Below, in pieces: positions 35,997-44,438 of a stretch of DNA of 64,000 bases. A program made the position numbers and the translations under genes. The notes beneath the pieces are model-generated. The model was not told the origin of the DNA and did not search any database. It saw nothing but the letters and a program-made list of their open reading frames with translations. This DNA comes from Klenkia soli. Lineage in GTDB: Bacteria; Actinomycetota; Actinomycetes; Mycobacteriales; Geodermatophilaceae. Position 1 is the stretch's first letter. Every line of letters starts with the position of its first letter. The stretch covers positions 1 through 64,000 of the forward strand of contig NZ_FNIR01000005.1 in NCBI RefSeq assembly GCF_900103975.1, given 5' to 3'.

Positions 35997-36574
35997 CCTT
36001 CCTCATGGGCTTGGGTGTCGTCAGCTGAAGCCCTGTCCGCGGTCTCGTTCGGCCACAGCTCTGTGCTGCAGATCGGCTACAACGGCACCCCACCGCCGAC
36101 GACGACGGTCGCAGCGCTGCTGCCGTTGCAGGGGCGAACGCAACCGCGTGTGCGCACCGGTACTACGTCGACGCCGCAATCGTCGTGTTGACCGCTGCCG
36201 AGGAGGAGGTGCTTGCCCACCTCGTCGAACATCTGCCGCGGGTGACGCGCATCCTCCGCACCAGCTAGGAGACACGTTCCGTGGCGCGCCCGGCCCTATG
36301 GCCTGCGAGCAGACACTTGTCACTGTGCGTCCAGAACGCGGCTGAGTCGGCTTCCCCCATCTGCGGCTACAGTCCGCTCACAGGCGGACCAAGTGGTTCC
36401 GCCTCCGTCAGTCTGATGTCCTCACATCTCGGTCTTGGCGCACTGCGGCGATCTGCACGCGGAGCACGGGGGCGAGTGGGGGCATGCGCACGAGGGGGAC
36501 GAGTGGACGCGCTCTTCTGGTGGGAAGCTGCGCCCGCGGGGAGTGGCCCGGGTCCCCTCCTGCAGGAGGCTGAC
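35997..36574. other. Gene-poor stretch with possible remnant
   Basis: No intact gene is seen in these 578 bases. Just before 36268 the + strand reads YYVDAAIVVLTAAEEEVLAHLVEHL and ends in a stop, which looks like the coding end of a broken gene. A different frame upstream reads AVSFGHSSVLQIGYNG. These may be two parts of one decayed gene. The last 100 bases hold the kinase's leader with an AGGAGG site at 36564-36569. Confidence 0.3.
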
Positions 36575-37378
36575 GTGCAAGCCGTGTTCCACGCGGAAGC
36601 TGCTTCCTTCCTCGGCCGAGGTGCGTTCGGCGAGACCTGGCGGGTCGTCGACTCCGCCGGCACCTCGACGGCGGTGAAGATCATCCTGGACGAGGGGTAC
36701 CCGCAGGCCCTGCTCACCCGCGAGGTGGGCGGTCTGCAGCGTGCGCAGGACCCCAGGGTGGTCGCGCTGTTGGACGTGCGGGAAGTCGAGCTGGCCATCG
36801 GAGCCCGTCAGGCCCTGGTGTTCGAGTTCGTCGCTGGTGGTGATGTCGCAGGTCGGCTCGCTGCCGGAGCCGGGCCCTCGTGGGACGAGGCCGCCCAGTT
36901 CCTCCGCGAGCTCCTGGGCGCAGTGAACGCCCTGCACGCAGTTGACACCGTGCACCGAGACATCAAGCCCGAGAACGTGGCGTTGCGGGGCTCATCGTGG
37001 TCGGCCCCGGTCCTGCTGGACCTGGGGCTGGCCAAGCTCCTGAACGTCGAGTCCATGACCCAGTACCCGGCCCTCATGGGGACGTTGCCCTACATGGCCC
37101 CAGAGCAGGTCCAGCAGGAGAGCGGACGGAAGGCGGCCGACGTCTGGGCCGTCGGCGTGGTGAGCTACATCCTGCTATCGGGTCGGCACCCCTTCCTGGG
37201 CGGGCGGTCGACCGCGGTGCTGGGCGAGGAGCTCCTGGACCGGATGCGGGCCGGCGCCCCGCCGCTGCCTGCCGGGGTGCCGGGCGACGCCGCGGCGGTG
37301 GTGCACCGGCTGCTGTCGTTCGACGCATTCGAGCGCGGGTCGGCTGGCCGCGCCTACCGCGACCTGGGGGGAACGTGA
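36575..37378 (+). CDS. Soluble Ser/Thr protein kinase, kinase domain only
   Basis: A 267-residue kinase with every catalytic motif: Gly-loop GRGAFGET (14-21), Lys35 in AVKII, Glu50, HRDIKPEN (127-134), DLG instead of DFG (149-151), and APE (175-177). It has no membrane helix and no sensor domain, unlike housekeeping PknA/PknB kinases. GTG at 36575 has AGGAGG five bases upstream; the longer open frame has no good site. The next gene starts one base after its stop, so the two form an operon. In mobile elements such stand-alone kinases can be defence or toxin-like effectors, but no role is proven here. Confidence 0.88.
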   Translation: MQAVFHAEAASFLGRGAFGETWRVVDSAGTSTAVKIILDEGYPQALLTREVGGLQRAQDPRVVALLDVREVELAIGARQALVFEFVAGGDVAGRLAAGAGPSWDEAAQFLRELLGAVNALHAVDTVHRDIKPENVALRGSSWSAPVLLDLGLAKLLNVESMTQYPALMGTLPYMAPEQVQQESGRKAADVWAVGVVSYILLSGRHPFLGGRSTAVLGEELLDRMRAGAPPLPAGVPGDAAAVVHRLLSFDAFERGSAGRAYRDLGGT

Positions 37379-37379
37379 C

Positions 37380-38945
37380 GTGACCGAGCCTCATGACGTC
37401 GACGACGTGATCGGCCCGGACGACGACGATGACGACGGCGACCGGGACGACGTCGTCGAGCTCGACGACGAGGACGGGGACGAGTACGACCTCCTCGACG
37501 ACGACCCCTACGCCGACTATGACGGCTACGGCGACGAGGACGACCCCGCAGACGAAGACGACGAACGCGAGGTCGACACCGCCGAACTGGACGCGGCGGA
37601 GGCGGCCGGCGGGATCAGCGTTGCCGGCGATGGCGCCGAGGACATCGCGCCCAGCTCGATGGCGCCGGACCTGTCTGCGTACACGGTGGACATCTCGACC
37701 GGCGAGGTCACCGATGTGCCCGCCGTCGCCACCCCGGTGCAAGCCGACCTGGCTGCGCAGTTGTCCGGGTCCATGCCCCTGCTGCTGCTCGCAAAGAGCG
37801 CCCAGAAGGCCGGTCATCTCCCCGAGGTGGCTCAGGTGGCGACCCGGGTGACGGGAGGCGCGGTCGGCGTCGGGGTGGTCCTCCGGCTGCCCTCCCACAC
37901 GGCTGCTGCGGCGGCAGCGTTCCTGGCCCGGTTCGGCAGCTCCCCCGTCCGGCTGGCCGACCCAGACCTCTACCGGGCGCCTTCGCACGGGAGCCCGGAC
38001 AAGGCGATCGGGGTGCGCACCGTCAAGTGGCACCCCTGGCTGGCCAACGCACCTGCCCCCTCGAGCAGCACCGACACCGCGTGGGTCGGCACCGTGCTGC
38101 AGAAGCAGATCGACGCCGGCGCCACGGTGATGCTGTCGGCAACCGGCTGGGTCGGGGCGACCAACGGTGCGATCGAGCTGGGTCACGCTCGTCGGTGGGT
38201 CGCGGCCAGCCGCGCTGCCGCCCGCCCATCGACGCCGATGTTCGTCAACTTGACGATGGACCGGGCCTGGCTGACCGACTCGAACCTGCGCAGCCTGCTG
38301 CTGCAGGAGCTCGTCGAGTCCAACGAGCGCCTGTGGTACCTCCGGTTCCGGTGGCCGGTGACCAACCCCCGGTACGGGCAGCTGCGCGACGCTGCCGTGC
38401 TGGACGGCTACAAGCTGTTGGCGGTCACGGCGGCGCTGGAGGGCAAGGTGCTGGTGTTGCCGAACAGCGGGCTGACCGGCTGGGTGGCAACCGCGCTGGG
38501 GGCGACCGGGTTCTCCACCGGGATGAGCTGGGGCGAGCAGGCCTACGCCGACCCGCGGATCGTCAGCGCCCGCAAGGGCGAGCCGCCACCCCCGCCCACC
38601 CTGCGGCTGTTCGAGCGGTCGCTGCTGCACACCGTCGACCACGCCTCGCACGTGGCGCTGATGGCGCAGCAGGACTACCTGCTCTGCCGGTGCCGGTACT
38701 GCCAGGCCCTCGGTGCCCACACGCAGAGTCCGGCCAGGTGGGACCGGGAGACAGCCGGCCTGCACTACCTGCTCCGGGTCGCTCGCCTCACCGCAATGCT
38801 CAACGGGCCGGCCCGTCGAACCGAGGCAACGCGGGAGGTCCTTCGGGCACAGCAGTTCCTGAAGGCCACCGCCACCACCGCGGCGGCACCGACCGGGAAC
38901 AACGCGCCGGCGCACCTGTCCGAGTGGTACCGGCTGCTGCTGTAG
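37380..38945 (+). CDS. Acidic-tailed TIM-barrel-like protein with TGT-like zinc motif
   Basis: A 521-residue protein. Residues 1-75 are extremely rich in Asp and Glu. Residues of about 125-400 alternate strands and helices in a barrel-like way (ATVMLSATGWVGATNG; GKVLVLPNSGLTGWVATALGA). Then comes C436-x-C438-x2-C441-x20-H462, close to the zinc site of tRNA-guanine transglycosylases (C-x-C-x2-C then His), followed by LHYLLRVARL as in TGTs. TGT-like enzymes swap bases in tRNA, or in DNA (DpdA). Catalytic aspartates could not be assigned, so the link is a hypothesis. It is directly downstream of the kinase and may be its substrate or partner. Confidence 0.55.
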   Translation: MTEPHDVDDVIGPDDDDDDGDRDDVVELDDEDGDEYDLLDDDPYADYDGYGDEDDPADEDDEREVDTAELDAAEAAGGISVAGDGAEDIAPSSMAPDLSAYTVDISTGEVTDVPAVATPVQADLAAQLSGSMPLLLLAKSAQKAGHLPEVAQVATRVTGGAVGVGVVLRLPSHTAAAAAAFLARFGSSPVRLADPDLYRAPSHGSPDKAIGVRTVKWHPWLANAPAPSSSTDTAWVGTVLQKQIDAGATVMLSATGWVGATNGAIELGHARRWVAASRAAARPSTPMFVNLTMDRAWLTDSNLRSLLLQELVESNERLWYLRFRWPVTNPRYGQLRDAAVLDGYKLLAVTAALEGKVLVLPNSGLTGWVATALGATGFSTGMSWGEQAYADPRIVSARKGEPPPPPTLRLFERSLLHTVDHASHVALMAQQDYLLCRCRYCQALGAHTQSPARWDRETAGLHYLLRVARLTAMLNGPARRTEATREVLRAQQFLKATATTAAAPTGNNAPAHLSEWYRLLL

Positions 38946-38954
38946 GCCTCCGAG

Positions 38955-39755
38955 TCAGACGGCGTGCAGGGTCCGCCCGAACACGGGGTAGGACGGCCCA
39001 GCGGTCTGCCCGTTGAGGACTAGCTGCCAGACGCGTTCGGCCAGCACCGCATGCGCGGCCCGGTCGGGGACGTGCGCCCGTGGGCGGGCTGCCACCTGGA
39101 CCTGACCGGTCGGGCTGTCCACCAGCAACACGCCCACACCCAGCCCCGCGATGGCCGCCCGCTGCTCGACCGCAACGTCAGCGCGAGCTGCGTCCAGGGC
39201 GATGTAGCTGCTGTCCGCGCTTCCGGTATGACGCATCGCCTGATGGACGGCGCGCTGCCAGGCAGACTTCTTGGCCTCCACGGTGACCAGCTCATCACCC
39301 AGGGGCTGCAGGACGTGCACGGCGTCGACCTGGGCGGCCGCACCACGCCCCCGGACGGGGGTGACCCAGCCCAGGGTCGCCAGCGCGGGCAAGACGTTGC
39401 CGCGCAGGTGGCCCACGCTCAGACCGGTGGCGCCGGACATTGCGGTCACCGTGCGAAAGCCGTCAGCGACGACTAGCAGCGTGCGCACCTGGCTGTAGTC
39501 GACGACGGGACGCAGGCCAGCTGACCGTCGGGCCGCCACGGCCGTCTCGTTCAGCTCCGCCATCACGATGTCCGGGACCCCGGAGACGGTGGGCACCTCG
39601 GTCAGCACATGTCGTGCACCGGTCACATCTGGCGAACCGAGCTGCGCGATCGAACCCACCAGGGGCGCGATCATGTCCTGCTCCCACCGGAAGGCCTGCG
39701 GCCGTTCGGGTGTGGCGCCCACCTCGTCCAGGTGCGGGGCGGCCAGGCCGAGCAT
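38955..39755 (-). CDS. PD-(D/E)XK nuclease-like protein with internal winged helix
   Basis: A 266-residue protein. Nuclease-type motifs are Glu25 (FRWEQDM), Asp62 in GVPDIV and E160-A-K162 in VTVEAKKSAW, followed by the usual helix (QRAVHQAM). Between the Asp and the ExK is a winged helix (about 85-140; TVTAMSGATGLSVGHLRGNVL). The arrangement fits DNA-binding, restriction-like proteins of mobile elements. ATG at 39755 has an AGGTGA site; GTG at 39764 is an alternative. It converges on the TGT-like gene with a 9-bp gap. Confidence 0.6.
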   Translation of the reverse strand: MLGLAAPHLDEVGATPERPQAFRWEQDMIAPLVGSIAQLGSPDVTGARHVLTEVPTVSGVPDIVMAELNETAVAARRSAGLRPVVDYSQVRTLLVVADGFRTVTAMSGATGLSVGHLRGNVLPALATLGWVTPVRGRGAAAQVDAVHVLQPLGDELVTVEAKKSAWQRAVHQAMRHTGSADSSYIALDAARADVAVEQRAAIAGLGVGVLLVDSPTGQVQVAARPRAHVPDRAAHAVLAERVWQLVLNGQTAGPSYPVFGRTLHAV

Positions 39756-40375
39756 GGCAGTCACCTGTCGCACACTAGCCCGCCCTCCGGGTTGTCCTCG
39801 GCGCGTCCGCCGGCGCCCGTTCGACTGGTCCCGACAACGATCGGGGCGCGCTTGGTACCTGCTCAACTGGATCTGCAGAACGTGGGTTTCGATGAGCTCG
39901 ATGCCCGCCTCGACTGTGGCGGGACGGTGGCCGGCCGCACGGGTCAGGGGTCGGTGGCGAACTGGCGCCGGGGGTCCGATCTCACAGTTCTCGCCGCGGT
40001 ACGGGCCCCCGGTCACGACGGCGCGCGGCGAGAGATCATGAGCGCTAGGTGCATCTACCCGCTGTGCACCGCAGCCACGCAGCTCATGGAGTCGTGCCCG
40101 GCCCACAGCGCGCGGGCGGGCCGCGGCGTGGTTGGGCGGTAGCCGCGCGGACGCTGCCGGGCAGCTCGCCGGATCCAGGAGCCCACCCCGGGACGCCTGG
40201 GCCGGCCGTCGGCGGCATCGTCGGCGTGGTGCTCACCCCCTGACCAGCACATTGTCTGACTTGCGAGAGCCAGCAGCGTCATCCGGACCAGTCCTGTTCA
40301 AGTTGTCGCAGCTGATTGCGCTCAAGTCGCGCGCCGTCACGGTGCGGGTCATCCGACCCGACTGGAGGCGCCCCG
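39756..40375. other. 620-bp non-coding region with structured repeat
   Basis: No convincing gene. It holds repeat A (39937-40060), which has a covarying hairpin, and the leader of the 1130-residue gene with GGAGG at 40363-40368. Short open frames here are not supported by codon pattern or ribosome sites. Confidence 0.6.
39937..40060 (-). repeat. Structured repeat, copy A
   Basis: About 120 bp that match 51460-51596 in inverted orientation, at roughly 80 percent by eye. Read on the minus strand it runs from GGGTAGATGCACC to GACCCGTGC. Inside is a perfect 10-bp stem (TCTCGCCGCG with CGCGGCGAGA; + strand 39989-39998 and 40024-40033) with a 25-nt loop. In copy B one base pair of this stem is changed on both sides. 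It lies upstream of the nuclease-like gene. Confidence 0.65.
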
Positions 40376-43300
40376 ATGGCCCGCAGCAACAAGAAGAACA
40401 AGACCCCCGGCGCCGGCGTGCGCGAGCTGAAGCGCTGGCTACGCGGACGGGCCGAGCTCGCTGCCGCCAGCGGTCGTCCGATCGAGGACATCCGGTGCAT
40501 CCGGACGTCGAGCTCGAACGTCACGCAGTGGGAGGCGAGCGCAAGGACGTCGTTCGCCGCGCTAGAGCTGCTGCAGGACCCGGACGTCATCCTCGCCCAG
40601 TCCTACGGGATGGACCTGGTCCGGCGCGACGCAGCTGGCAAGGCCAAGCGCGCCGAACTCGGAGACGCGGTGTTCCCGCTGATGATGTGCCACGCCCCCG
40701 GTGGAGTGGGCTCCAGCAACATCGGACTCCTGCTGCACGTCGGCCGGACCCTGTTCGTGTACCTCCTGACCTCAGCACGCGCGGACAACCTCGAGGCCGA
40801 AAACGAGGACCGGCGTGGCAACGCGGCCACCGAGCTCCTCTCAGAGGTGGTGCGCCGGACCTTCGAAGTGGGACGCGCACACGACCCCACGTACCGGCCG
40901 CGGGTGCACGCCCGCGAGCACGAGAGGATCGTCCGCGACGAGCGGCACGGCACGGCGCTAAAGGAGACGTTCATCGCCTGCCACGTCATCGCGTTCATCC
41001 CGCACCGGATCGACATGCGGGAGCGCGGCGAGGCCAACACCTTCAGCTTCGGCACCCTCATGTCGGCCGTGGCCGTGGAGGGCCTCGTCCTCGGCATGAA
41101 CCGCGCCGAGGTCGTCATGCAGGCCAACGGCGGGTACTACGCCTGGGCCGCACAGGTGCCGTTCACCCACGAGCCGACGCGCACGACGGAGGTCGACCCT
41201 CGGACCGGGGTGACGTTCGCCAGCACGAACAAGCACCGGCTCGCCGTCACCGCAGAGGTCGACGGCGCCCGTGCCCTGCTGCGGACCCTGGCCGACGCGC
41301 TGCTCAAGGACCGGGTCGATCACCGGGGCGTCCAGAAGCCGCTGCCGGACTGGGCGAAGACGGCCGACCTCCCCGAGGTGCTGGCGCTGCCCTCGCGGCA
41401 GCCCTACGACCTCATGCGGGGCATCACCCTCGGGCAGAAGTCGCTCACCTCCCGAGTGAAGTCGCTGAAGTCGCTGATCACAGACCGGTGGATCGAGGCC
41501 TGGCGCACCGGCTGGCTGACCGTCGACGTGCCGATCAAGACGGACCTGAAGCTGGACCTCGGCGACGAGGTCGAGATCGTCGCGAAGGGCGACAAGAAGT
41601 ACTACCGGTGCAAGGTGGCCATGCCGGTCCCGGAGGGCGGCTGGGGCATCTCCGACGACGAGTGGAACGAGCTCCTCCGCCGCCGGTACCCGGACAAGAA
41701 GCGGACGCCCACGACCGACTGCCACCCCCTGGCCGGAATCGGCTGGGACGACCACGAGCGGGACCGGGAGTACCGGCTGGCCACTCGCAACCGCTACGTG
41801 GTGGAGAGCCGACAGCTGTCGGCGACCGCGACCGAGCACGGCGACCGCATCGGCTGGCAGGACGGCCCGGCCGTACGGCACGAGGCGACGATCACCTCAA
41901 CCGTGCTGCACGCCAGCGTCGCCGCTTCCGCCCGTGAGGCGCTGATCGGCCTGGACGCGCCGCTGGCCCCCGTGGTCCTGCGGCACGCGGCCACCATCCG
42001 GCCGGCAGAGCAGGCGACGTTCGATGTCGCCACGCGCGAGAGCCTGGTCGAAGCCCTGCAGGACGCCGAGGACCTCGAGGAGGTGGCCCTCTCCGACCAG
42101 CAAGGCGCCCGGGTGGCGCTGAAGAAGGTCGAACGAACCGGTGACGCCGCGGCCATAACCGAGGCGAGCCGACAGCTCGACATCGCCAACAAGGCACTGT
42201 CCCGGGCGCGGGAGACGCGTCGGAGAGCCAAGCAGGAGCTGGACGACTACGACACCAACCCGCCGGCAACGCCCGCGCTCCCGGCCGAGCAGCTGGTCGA
42301 CGTGCTGACCGCGACGCCGGAGTTCATTGTCGCCGCGTTGGAGAAGAGCCCCGGGGTCGGCCCGCTGTGGCTGCACACCACCTGCAGCACCATGTTCACC
42401 GACTGGCGGTGCCGGCTCGTCCGCCGCACCGGTGCCCGAGACCGGGTCGCCTGGGCGTGCGTGCTGGTGCTGGAAGTCGAGGGCAGCGACGACACGGTGC
42501 TGCTGCCGCTGTCCGGCGAGGTCGACAGCAGCTCGAACCTCAGCGGCTCCGCGGCGGCGACCACGGTGGAGGACTGGGCGTGGCGGTTCTTCTACCGCGG
42601 GCAGTCGTTCGCCGAGGTCGGTTCGGCCGCGGGAATCGATGGCAGTGGCCAGAAGAACACGTGGCTGTACAAGTCGCTGTCCGAGTGGTTGACCCCTGCG
42701 GTCCCCGACAGGGCCATGCGCACGGCCGCCATGCACTGCCCCATCCCGGCCGTCCGCCGCATCCTCTGGATGATGGTGACCGGCGACATCGCCGCGCTGG
42801 CCGGCATCGACACCGCCTTCATCGGCCACATCGAAACGCTTTACGGCAGCGTGGCGTGGCTGCCGAAGTGGTCGTGGTGCCGCGATACCCACACTGACGG
42901 TCGCCGCGTCGCGGCCGCGCTGCTCGCCGCCGACGGTGCTCACCTGCCGGTGCACATGCTCCTCGGCGAGGCGAAGCTCAGCCGCCAGGCGCTGATGGCC
43001 ACCGCCCGCGAGAACGGCACGACCACCACGGGTGAGGTGGGGCGCCGCACACCGCCGCGGGCCGTCGGCTACTTCGACAAGAGCTGCCGCCGTGGCGCAC
43101 CGACCGTTCACCCGGACAAGCAGCAGCTGCTCCTGCGGCCCTGCCCGCACGACGACTGCCCGGCCCGGGTGGCCGGCGGGCGAGGCTACGCCTCGCTGGT
43201 GCTCAACGTGCCCGAGACCGAGCAGTGGCACGGCGTGCTGTGCCCGTCGTGCATGCGCCTGCCCGTGAAGGACAAGCGGGATGTCCGGTTCCCCGCCGAC

Positions 43301-43768
43301 TACGCCCGCCCGTGGTCTGGGCACTTCGGGGCCCGCAGCACCAAGTCCGGCGCCCGGCACCAGGAGGCGTGGACCTTCGTAGACAAGGCTTTCCCCGACC
43401 CCGGCCCCGACGCACCACTGCCGGACACCGGCGCGCTGCCGCAGACCCCACGGCCTTCCGACGCAGCGGTCGCGCGGTGCAGGCCGACCGCATCTCTGCG
43501 CGCGACGGCACTGGGTGGTCGGCGGGTGCTGGCGGTCGCGCTGGCCGAGGGTCAGCAGGCTGGCTTCAACCAGCGGCTCGCCGAGCTCGGTGGCACCCAG
43601 GGGGAGCGCGTCACCGCGTCACTGGCCGCGGTCGTGGTCGGCTCGCGGCGGGCGACGGCCACGCCGCGAGCGGTCCGCGCCGCGGCGCTCGGCCTCCCGG
43701 TGCTCACGGTCACCGAGTTCGCCGCCTGGAAGCCCGCTTCCAGTGCCTCGGTGCCCCACCTGGCCTGA
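40376..43768 (+). CDS. Large protein of unknown family with zinc cysteines and BRCT-like end
   Basis: A 1130-residue soluble protein, ATG with GGAGG seven bases upstream. The start is Lys/Arg-rich. A helical segment of about 570-625 (ALQDAEDLEEVAL to SRARETRRRAKQEL) looks coiled-coil. Cys923, Cys928, Cys956 and Cys959 form a probable zinc ribbon. The last 85 residues resemble a BRCT domain (LGGRRVLAVA, NQRLAELGGTQ, AAVVVGSRRATATPRAVRAAALGLPVLTVTEF). BRCT domains bind DNA ends or phosphoproteins, which could connect it to the kinase 3 kb upstream. No catalytic motif was recognised. Confidence 0.75.
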   Translation: MARSNKKNKTPGAGVRELKRWLRGRAELAAASGRPIEDIRCIRTSSSNVTQWEASARTSFAALELLQDPDVILAQSYGMDLVRRDAAGKAKRAELGDAVFPLMMCHAPGGVGSSNIGLLLHVGRTLFVYLLTSARADNLEAENEDRRGNAATELLSEVVRRTFEVGRAHDPTYRPRVHAREHERIVRDERHGTALKETFIACHVIAFIPHRIDMRERGEANTFSFGTLMSAVAVEGLVLGMNRAEVVMQANGGYYAWAAQVPFTHEPTRTTEVDPRTGVTFASTNKHRLAVTAEVDGARALLRTLADALLKDRVDHRGVQKPLPDWAKTADLPEVLALPSRQPYDLMRGITLGQKSLTSRVKSLKSLITDRWIEAWRTGWLTVDVPIKTDLKLDLGDEVEIVAKGDKKYYRCKVAMPVPEGGWGISDDEWNELLRRRYPDKKRTPTTDCHPLAGIGWDDHERDREYRLATRNRYVVESRQLSATATEHGDRIGWQDGPAVRHEATITSTVLHASVAASAREALIGLDAPLAPVVLRHAATIRPAEQATFDVATRESLVEALQDAEDLEEVALSDQQGARVALKKVERTGDAAAITEASRQLDIANKALSRARETRRRAKQELDDYDTNPPATPALPAEQLVDVLTATPEFIVAALEKSPGVGPLWLHTTCSTMFTDWRCRLVRRTGARDRVAWACVLVLEVEGSDDTVLLPLSGEVDSSSNLSGSAAATTVEDWAWRFFYRGQSFAEVGSAAGIDGSGQKNTWLYKSLSEWLTPAVPDRAMRTAAMHCPIPAVRRILWMMVTGDIAALAGIDTAFIGHIETLYGSVAWLPKWSWCRDTHTDGRRVAAALLAADGAHLPVHMLLGEAKLSRQALMATARENGTTTTGEVGRRTPPRAVGYFDKSCRRGAPTVHPDKQQLLLRPCPHDDCPARVAGGRGYASLVLNVPETEQWHGVLCPSCMRLPVKDKRDVRFPADYARPWSGHFGARSTKSGARHQEAWTFVDKAFPDPGPDAPLPDTGALPQTPRPSDAAVARCRPTASLRATALGGRRVLAVALAEGQQAGFNQRLAELGGTQGERVTASLAAVVVGSRRATATPRAVRAAALGLPVLTVTEFAAWKPASSASVPHLA

Positions 43769-43839
43769 CCTGATTGCGCGGTGCCCTTGCGCGCCGGACG
43801 GATGTCCTCACGACACCCGTTCGGCAGAAGGGCAGGGCG

Positions 43840-44052
43840 ATGGACGCCAACACCGACCAGCAGAACCGGTACAAGCCGGCAAAGGGGGCGACGGTTGCGG
43901 CCCGCATCGCTCACTGGCGTGCGATGAGCTGGGAGGAGCTCTGCAAGGTCATCCTTGCGGGCGGCCCGGCCGCCGACACCACGACCGTCAGGGTCGCGGG
44001 GTTCAGCCCTCCTTCACCGTCGAGCCGGCCCGCAGCAACTACCGGCGGCTGA
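43840..44052 (+). CDS. Small protein, possibly the start of a frameshifted gene
   Basis: A 70-residue frame. The part to about residue 50 (RIAHWRAMSWEELCKVILAG) looks coding. The tail does not. In another frame the DNA from about 44010 reads PSFTVEPARSNYRRLMDEVLARIEPG, and in a third from 44090 reads VSPLLQTASRRLPADQQAHVQTVIVRYL. A single ancestral gene broken by two frameshifts would explain this. Confidence 0.4.
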   Translation: MDANTDQQNRYKPAKGATVAARIAHWRAMSWEELCKVILAGGPAADTTTVRVAGFSPPSPSSRPAATTGG

Positions 44053-44438
44053 TGGACGAGGTCCTCGCTCGCATCGAGCCGGGGTGTGAGATGGGCACCG
44101 ACGGCGGAGGCTGTGCGGTCGGTCCCCGACGGTGTCTCACCGCTGCTGCAGACCGCGTCGCGGCGCCTGCCAGCCGACCAGCAGGCGCACGTGCAGACCG
44201 TGATCGTGAGGTACCTGTCTCAATCCTCGACAAGGCCGCGGCTGGACCGGCGGGGCCCGCGCATCCGCGCTCACCTCCTGGCGGCCGCGCAGGGCCGGCA
44301 GGCCCGGTTACCCGTTCAGGTGACGTCGCTGGCCCCAGGTGCCTCCCGGACCCCCTTACGAGACACTCGGGGCCCGTCGCAGCCGCGGGGGGACCGACGC
44401 CCCTCAGCGGTGCTGGGCGGCCCGACCGAGGGCGTGTC
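44053..44438 (+). other. Possible continuation of a broken gene
   Basis: There is no intact gene with a clear start. The two coding-like frames described for the small gene before it run through here. One ends at a TGA overlapping the next ATG at 44439. Otherwise nothing is seen. Confidence 0.3.

Noticed and set aside
36281-36574. N-terminal extension of the kinase
   Set aside because: No ribosome site and no kinase-like residues; the GTG at 36575 has AGGAGG at ideal spacing.
38955-40106. Longer 383-residue version of the nuclease-like protein
   Set aside because: The extra N-terminus is translated from structured repeat A and lacks a ribosome site.
40376-40900. Serine recombinase at the start of the 1130-residue protein
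   Set aside because: A weak resemblance only; the catalytic Ser and Arg motifs of resolvases are not present.
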